Positions 61,588-64,000 of a stretch of 64,000 nt of DNA are shown one piece after another; position 1 is the first letter of the stretch; every line of letters starts with the position of its first letter. The position numbers were made by a program, and so were the translations under genes. The stretch is from Nonomuraea glycinis (lineage in GTDB: Bacteria; Actinomycetota; Actinomycetes; Streptosporangiales; Streptosporangiaceae), in NCBI RefSeq assembly GCF_014646515.1, contig NZ_BMNK01000008.1:1-64000 (forward strand), read 5' to 3'. The notes under the pieces were generated by a model that saw only the letters and a list, made by a program, of their open reading frames with translations, did no database searches and had not been told where the DNA came from.

Positions 61588-62874
61588 ATGGTCTTCACCA
61601 ATTGGGCAGGTAACCAGACCGGCGTCCCCGCCGAGGTTCGTACCCCGGCCTCCACCGAGGAGATCGTCAACGCCGTGCGGGCCGCCGCCGCGAGCGGGCG
61701 GCGGCTGCGCATGGCCGGCACCGGGCACTCCTTCACCGGAGTCGCCCTCACCGACGGCATCCTGCTGCTCCCCGGCGGGCTCACCGGCGTCAGGTCCTGG
61801 CACCACGACCGCGTCACCGTGCTGGCCGGCACCCCGCTCAAGGCGCTGAACGAGCTGCTCGACGAGCGCGGCCTGGCCCTGGCCAACATGGGCGACATCA
61901 CCGAGCAGACCGTCGCCGGCGCGATCCAGACCGGCACGCACGGCACCGGCCGCGACACCGGCGGCCTGGCCGACCAGATCACCGAGCTGGAGCTGGTGCT
62001 CGCCGACGGCAGTGTGGTGACGGCCGGGCCGGGCGGCGTCGAACAGGACCTGTTCGACGCCGCCCGGGTGGGCCTCGGCGCGCTCGGCGTGCTGACGGCG
62101 GTGACGTTCCGGGTGGAGCCCGCGTTCCTGCTGCGCAACCAGCGGCGGCGGATGACGCTGAGCGCCATCCTCGGCGCACTCGACGCCACCACCTCCGGCA
62201 ACGAGCACTTGGACTTCTTCTGGCTGCCGCACACCGACGCCTGCCTGGTCAAGACCAATAACCGGCACCCCGGCCCGGCCCGGCCGCCCAGCTCCTTCAA
62301 GTACTGGCTGGACAACGTGTTCCTGGAGAACACCCTCTTCGGCGCCGCCTGCGCCACCGGCGCCCGCTTCCCCGCGCTGATCCCGCGGATCAACGCCCTC
62401 AGCGCGGCCGCCCTCGGCGACTCCGAGGCCGTCGACGCCTCGTACAAGATCTTCACCGCGCGGCGCGACGTGCGCTTTCTGGAGATGGAGTACGCCATCC
62501 CGCGCGAGCGCCTGGGACAGGCGCTGCGCGAGACGCGCGACCTGATCGAGCGGACGGGCTGGACGATCACCTTTCCGGTGGAGGTGCGGGTCACGCCCGC
62601 CAGCGACGCGTGGCTGTCCACCGCGTACGGCAGGCCGACGGCCTATCTGGCCTGCCATGTCTACCGGCGCACGCCCAACCCCGCCTACTTCGAGGGCGTC
62701 GAGGAGATCATGACCCGGCTGGGCGGGCGGCCGCACTGGGGCAAACTGCACACCAAGGACGCCGCCTATCTGCGGGGCGTCTATCCGCGCTTCGCCGACT
62801 TCGTCGCCCTGCGCGACCGGCTCGACCCGGGCCGCCTGTTCGGCAACGCCTACCTGGACACGGTTCTCGGCTGA
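61588..62874 (+). CDS. D-arabinono-1,4-lactone oxidase / sugar oxidase (FAD, VAO family)
   Basis: 428 aa: an N-terminal FAD-binding domain (residues 15-175; AGTGHSFTGVALTDG with the His that can bind FAD covalently, QTGTHGTGRDTGGLADQITE) and a C-terminal ALO domain (EYAIPRERLGQALRETRDL, HWGKLHTKDAAYLRGVYPRF, DRLDPGRLFGNAYLDTVLG). It oxidises an aldonolactone or an alditol with O2, giving H2O2. Distinguishing lactone oxidase from alditol oxidase is not possible by eye. Start ATG at 61588 is the family start. Confidence 0.9.
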   Translation: MVFTNWAGNQTGVPAEVRTPASTEEIVNAVRAAAASGRRLRMAGTGHSFTGVALTDGILLLPGGLTGVRSWHHDRVTVLAGTPLKALNELLDERGLALANMGDITEQTVAGAIQTGTHGTGRDTGGLADQITELELVLADGSVVTAGPGGVEQDLFDAARVGLGALGVLTAVTFRVEPAFLLRNQRRRMTLSAILGALDATTSGNEHLDFFWLPHTDACLVKTNNRHPGPARPPSSFKYWLDNVFLENTLFGAACATGARFPALIPRINALSAAALGDSEAVDASYKIFTARRDVRFLEMEYAIPRERLGQALRETRDLIERTGWTITFPVEVRVTPASDAWLSTAYGRPTAYLACHVYRRTPNPAYFEGVEEIMTRLGGRPHWGKLHTKDAAYLRGVYPRFADFVALRDRLDPGRLFGNAYLDTVLG

Positions 62875-62970
62875 TCGCGGCCATGGCGAAGGTAAAAAAC
62901 GTACCCTGATCGGCCGCGAGCGCGTGTCCCGTGGTTCCCGCGCGCCGCGCGCGGGGCACCCTCGTCGCTC

Positions 62971-63936
62971 GTGCCCCGACGATTCGGCCTGCCCTCCGTA
63001 TACCTCGCGGCGGCCGTGGTCACAGCCGCGGCGACGGCCGTGACCACCGCTGTGCCCCTCGCCATGACCCCCGCCGCCGGCCTGGCCGGCCGCCCCGCCG
63101 TGACCGAGCCCACCCGGCCCTACATCGTCACGGCGCGTGACCGGGCCGCCGCCCGCGATCTCGTCGGCGAGGTGCGCTGGCGCGTGCGGCGCTACTACAC
63201 CGCCGCGCTGCCCGGCTTCGCCACCTGGCTGAGCGCCGCCGAGGAGACGGAGCTGCGCGCCGACCCGCGCGTACGGGCGCTGGAGCCCGACCGCGAGATC
63301 CACCCCATGACCGGCCGCGCGCCCGCCACCGTGCCGGCCGAGGGCGGCAAAGGCGTCACGGTCTACGTCATGGACAGCGGCCTCGACCTCACCGGTAGCG
63401 AGTTCGGTGACCGCGCCTGGCGGGCCTTCGACGCCACCGGCGGCACCGGGCAGGACTGCACCGGACACGGCACCCAGGTCGCCCGCGCCGTCGCCGGCCG
63501 CTCGCACGGCGTGGCGCCGCAGGCCAGGATCGCCTCGGTGCGCGTGCTCGGCTGCCGCGGCTCCGGCACCCTGTCGGACCTGCTGGCCGGCCTCGACTGG
63601 GTGCACCGGCACGCGCGCGGCCCGGCCGTCACCATCCTCTCGCTCGACGGGGCCGACTCCCCCGCGCTGAACGCCGCCACGCGCGAGCTCGTACGCTCGG
63701 GCGTCTTCGTCACCGCGGCGGCGGACTCCGGCGGCTGCCGGACCACTCCCGGCGGGCAGGCGTACTCGGCGGCCGCGCCGCAACTCGCCGGCACCGCCGC
63801 CCGCGAGTTGGAGCTCCATCCGAACGCGAGTCCCGCCACCTTGGCGTCTTCGCTGAACTGCACGGCGGCACGCGGAGATATTCGCCAGAATCCGTCGAGG
63901 ACCTCGAACCTCCTCATGCGCGGCGGCGGGCTCTGA
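62971..63936 (+). CDS. Degenerate/minimal subtilisin-like (S8) protease
   Basis: 321 aa from a GTG at 62971. A hydrophobic N-terminal segment suggests export, then a propeptide-like stretch (PYIVTARDRAAARDLVGEVR), then the S8 domain: Asp135 in VYVMDSGLDL, His166 in CTGHGTQVARAVAG, and Ser266 in AYSAAAPQLAG. The usual GTSMAxPHVAG is YSAAAPQLAG, and the AAGN oxyanion segment reads AAADSGG; about 50-60 residues normally between these blocks are missing. Proteolytic activity is therefore doubtful, though all three catalytic residues remain. It is the last complete gene in the window. Confidence 0.8.
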   Translation: MPRRFGLPSVYLAAAVVTAAATAVTTAVPLAMTPAAGLAGRPAVTEPTRPYIVTARDRAAARDLVGEVRWRVRRYYTAALPGFATWLSAAEETELRADPRVRALEPDREIHPMTGRAPATVPAEGGKGVTVYVMDSGLDLTGSEFGDRAWRAFDATGGTGQDCTGHGTQVARAVAGRSHGVAPQARIASVRVLGCRGSGTLSDLLAGLDWVHRHARGPAVTILSLDGADSPALNAATRELVRSGVFVTAAADSGGCRTTPGGQAYSAAAPQLAGTAARELELHPNASPATLASSLNCTAARGDIRQNPSRTSNLLMRGGGL

Positions 63937-63954
63937 AAGGATGGATTCGTCAAA

Positions 63955-63970
63955 TGTGACCGGCGTCACA
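63955..63970. promoter_or_regulatory. CRP-like palindrome TGTGA-N6-TCACA
   Basis: TGTGACCGGCGTCACA fits the TGTGA-N6-TCACA consensus of CRP/FNR-type regulators exactly. It lies 18 bp beyond the subtilase stop and would act on whatever gene begins past the window end. A terminator-like hairpin with 6-bp arms is the alternative reading. Confidence 0.35.
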
Positions 63971-64000
63971 ACGCCCCGAGGCTATCCCACGAAGGCGATG

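Overview
The window is high-GC actinobacterial chromosome. Lineage-typical genes include DUF4193, DUF3710, DUF3159, DUF4235 and DUF1707 proteins, an F420-type LLM oxidoreductase, PaaN and a coproporphyrin-type ferrochelatase. Gene content and order suggest the order Streptosporangiales (a Nonomuraea/Streptosporangium-like organism); that placement is inference, and no rRNA or tRNA gene is present to confirm it.

Positions 1 to about 15.5 kb are an accessory island. It holds a TauE/SafE permease, a MazE/MazF-type toxin-antitoxin pair with a strong terminator, a phage-type tyrosine integrase, an ECF sigma factor coupled to a membrane-anchored beta-propeller protein, and a nested transposon. The nest is a Tn3-family transposase gene (minus strand) cut into two pieces, 13232-15299 (N-terminal) and 6442-7297 (C-terminal), by a 5.9-kb Tn554-like element (7297-13237). 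The element carries two tyrosine recombinases and a DUF6262 coiled-coil protein, with two PadR-like regulators and a membrane protein as cargo. Its ends can be placed to the base: a 6-bp core at each end, related 20- and 22-nt inverted ends, and removal of the element exactly restores the conserved MTEYHARYGG transposase reading. A 42-bp sequence occurs in opposite orientation at 1882-1923 and 15419-15460, near both sides of the integrase/transposon part of the island.

From 15.5 kb to the end the DNA looks like conserved chromosome. 15.5-23.2 kb: zinc metallopeptidase, aconitase, a membrane-bound YdjM-like hydrolase, a His-rich PadR regulator with a DUF1707 membrane protein, and a sugar porter. 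23.2-28.4 kb: an RNA-repair operon (LLM oxidoreductase, Hen1, Pnkp) ending in an unlisted 40-aa membrane ORF. 28.5-33.1 kb: a chitinase-like protein lacking the catalytic Glu, and two adjacent sensor kinases (the second without its phosphoacceptor His) with a NarL-type regulator. 33.3-43.6 kb: RNA uracil methyltransferase, an alpha/beta hydrolase, a KimA-like K+ transporter divergent from two Trk-type K+ regulators, then DUF3159, OB-fold, DUF3710, dUTPase and AI-2E family genes. 43.6-51.8 kb: valS, otsA, and paaN with a divergent TetR regulator and a PaaR-type operator. 52-64 kb: an OmpR-type two-component system, inositol monophosphatase, S9 peptidase, ferrochelatase, a transglycosylase, an MFS transporter, a polysaccharide deacetylase, a sugar-lactone oxidase and a degenerate subtilase.

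The features most worth follow-up are the nested element and its PadR cargo, the unequal kinase pair, the small membrane ORF coupled to pnkp, and the His-rich PadR/DUF1707 pair behind a perfect palindrome. No CRISPR array, biosynthetic cluster, rRNA or tRNA gene was seen.
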